NCBI GenBank assembly: GCA_905234205.1
Contig: CAJOGG010000075.1
Span: 1-6,774, forward strand
From: an uncultured Synergistales bacterium
GTDB taxonomy: Bacteria; Synergistota; Synergistia; Synergistales; Aminobacteriaceae
Length of the DNA: 6,774 bases
Direction of reading: 5' to 3'
Shown here: piece by piece, positions 5,203 through 6,774 of the stretch
Position numbering within the stretch: the stretch's first letter is position 1
Layout: every line of letters starts with the position of its first letter
Translations under genes and position numbers: made by a program
Notes under the pieces: model-generated
Databases searched by the model: none
What the model was told of the DNA's origin: nothing
The model's input: only the letters and a program-made list of their open reading frames with translations

Positions 5203-6774
5203 TTATATAACGTACTTGATATTTCGTCCCAAAGCTTTGAGATACTTCTTGAACTTCTCCGGGATCTCTTTGCCCCTGTAATACACTTTTATCATTCCCT
5301 TTTTCACGTCAACACTTTCTATACTGTAATGACTCCCGAAATTTTTCACGGCTATCATTGCGGCCAAGTATTCGACTTCTGAAGGCGGCTTTCCAAAACG
5401 GTCGCGTATCTCGTTCATGAGGCTATCAAGTTCATCGAGGCCAATTGCGTTTATTATGCGTCTGTAGGTCGTGATTCTAACGTCGTCTTGTGGAATATAA
5501 TTTTCTGGGATAAATCCGTTGCCCCTGTCCGAAGTTATATTCACTACTTTGTTCTCTTGAATGCCGCGTAATTTGTTGAGTTCCTGTTCCAACATTTTGA
5601 AGAACAAGTGATAATTTCCGCTTCTGGTGTTGCCATGCTGTTGAGTGCCGCCGATTGTCCCTCCGCCTCGAATATCTAAATCACGTCTTGCGATCTCATA
5701 GCCCGATCCTAAATCCGTCATAGTTGAGATAGCTTCAAGCCTGTCAGTAGTCTCTTGAGTCAGGGCAAGTTTTTCAGGGTAGAAGAAGTACGCAAAAGCT
5801 TTTTCGCCGCGTCGTCCGACTCGTCCTCTTAACTGATACATTTGAGCTAGGCCAAGTTCTTCAGCATTGTCTATTATGATAGTGTTAGCTCGTCCAACGT
5901 CAAGCCCGCTCTCTATAATCGTTGTAGCCAGCAAAATATCTATCTTGCCCGCGTAAAATTCAAGCATTGTAGCCTCAAGTTCCTTCTCCGGCATTGCTCC
6001 ATGAGCCTTCTTGATTGTTGCTTCAGGAAAAAACGCACATAACATCTTTTCGTAATCGGGCATTCGTGAAATCTTGTTCGAGAGAAAATATACTTGGCCG
6101 CCCCGGTTTAACTCGTAAGTAATTGCGCGTCGAATCGTCCCGGGATTCCATTTACCTGTAAAAGTCGCTACGGGTAATCTATCTTCAGGAGGAGTCGAGA
6201 GCACCGAAATAGTTCGAAGGCCGCGTAATGACATTGCAAGGGTACGGGGAATTGGAGTCGCTGAAAGGCTCAAAATATCAACGCTTCCGTAAGTCTGCTT
6301 GAGTCCTTCTTTGTGCATAACCCCGAATCTATGTTCCTCATCAATTATCAATAAGCCCAAGTTCTTGAACTCTACGCCCTTCTGCAAAAGTTTATGAGTC
6401 CCGATTAATATATCAATCTTGCCTTCTGATACTGACTTCAGAGTCTCTTTAGCCTGCTTGGCCGACACAAAACGCGATAATAAACCTACGTTAATTGGGA
6501 AACCTGATAAGCGCGATTGAAATGTTGCGTAATGTTGTTGAGCTAGTATAGTTGTAGGGACAAGGACACAAACCTGAAAGCCCGACATTATCACACGAAA
6601 AGCCGCCCTCAAAGCTACTTCAGTTTTCCCGAAACCGACATCACCAACTAAAAGCCGATCCATTGGGTAATTGCTGGATAAGTCTTTCATGATCTCATCA
6701 ATCGCCTTCAATTGGTCAGCAGTCTCGTTAAATGGGAAAGCCTTCACAAAATCCTCGTAAGAATTATCAGGTTC
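5203..6774 (-). CDS. mfd: Transcription-repair coupling factor Mfd, C-terminal part (N-terminus beyond window)
   Basis: Mfd removes RNA polymerase stalled at DNA lesions by ATP-driven translocation and recruits UvrA to start nucleotide excision repair. The minus-strand frame is open from the right edge to a TAA at 5203-5205, giving 523 residues, a little under half of a usual ~1,150. Counted from the edge: Walker A GDVGFGKT (44-51), PTTILAQQHY (73-82), DEEHRFG (145-151), SATPIPRTL (171-179), helicase motifs V/VI ATTIIESGLDVGRAN (283-297) and QMYQLRGRVGRRG (311-323), then the translocation (TRG) region DLDIRGGGTIGG (366-377) and the C-terminal domain. E. coli-like Mfd has IRGAGELLG at that point; here it is IRGGGTIGG, a conservative local difference. 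The first in-window start-like codon (GTG, 6747) is internal and is not the start. Identification is certain. Confidence 0.98.
   Translation of the reverse strand, partial: EPDNSYEDFVKAFPFNETADQLKAIDEIMKDLSSNYPMDRLLVGDVGFGKTEVALRAAFRVIMSGFQVCVLVPTTILAQQHYATFQSRLSGFPINVGLLSRFVSAKQAKETLKSVSEGKIDILIGTHKLLQKGVEFKNLGLLIIDEEHRFGVMHKEGLKQTYGSVDILSLSATPIPRTLAMSLRGLRTISVLSTPPEDRLPVATFTGKWNPGTIRRAITYELNRGGQVYFLSNKISRMPDYEKMLCAFFPEATIKKAHGAMPEKELEATMLEFYAGKIDILLATTIIESGLDVGRANTIIIDNAEELGLAQMYQLRGRVGRRGEKAFAYFFYPEKLALTQETTDRLEAISTMTDLGSGYEIARRDLDIRGGGTIGGTQQHGNTRSGNYHLFFKMLEQELNKLRGIQENKVVNITSDRGNGFIPENYIPQDDVRITTYRRIINAIGLDELDSLMNEIRDRFGKPPSEVEYLAAMIAVKNFGSHYSIESVDVKKGMIKVYYRGKEIPEKFKKYLKALGRNIKYVI

Overview
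The window reads as a chromosomal segment of an anaerobic, flagellated bacterium with moderate-to-low GC. The fused FeoA-FeoB transporter, the cheY-fliO-fliP-fliQ order and the secreted DUF6273-type protein would fit Synergistota or a Clostridia-like gut lineage. Nothing in the sequence settles the phylum.

Layout: (i) Positions 1-1936, minus strand, hold a ferrous-iron transporter with FeoA fused to the N-terminus of FeoB; its C-terminus runs off the left edge. (ii) A 69-bp divergent spacer (1937-2005) contains a 10-bp palindrome that puts TATAAT on both strands. (iii) Positions 2006-3006, plus strand, encode a secreted two-domain protein ending in a WWLRSPG...GIRPAFWLNL-type (DUF6273-like) domain. 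Its last ~50 codons look like the variable repeat of a diversity-generating retroelement (DGR) target, and the reading frame is broken inside that stretch: the open frame stops at 2998, while the family-typical C-terminus lies in the -1 frame and stops at 3006. (iv) Positions 3007-3181 are non-coding but structured, with a small hairpin and an 11-bp-stemmed three-way junction followed by five Ts. (v) Positions 3182-4908, minus strand, form a compact chemotaxis/flagellar export cluster, cheY-fliO-fliP-fliQ. It is cut off from fliR/flhB downstream and from fliM/fliN upstream. (vi) Positions 4909-5202 hold the cheY promoter on the minus strand and, on the plus strand, a probable small RNA gene of about 160 nt with its own promoter (TTGAAA-17-GATAAT), several hairpins and a terminator. 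(vii) Positions 5203-6774, minus strand, are the C-terminal 523 residues of the transcription-repair coupling factor Mfd, which continues past the right edge.

The genes do not form one pathway. Iron uptake, flagellar assembly/chemotaxis and repair are housekeeping functions. The most unusual parts are the diversified, frameshifted tail of the secreted protein with its structured 3' flank, and the unassigned small RNA between cheY and mfd. No reverse transcriptase, Avd protein or template repeat is visible here, so a DGR, if present, would have to act from elsewhere in the genome.
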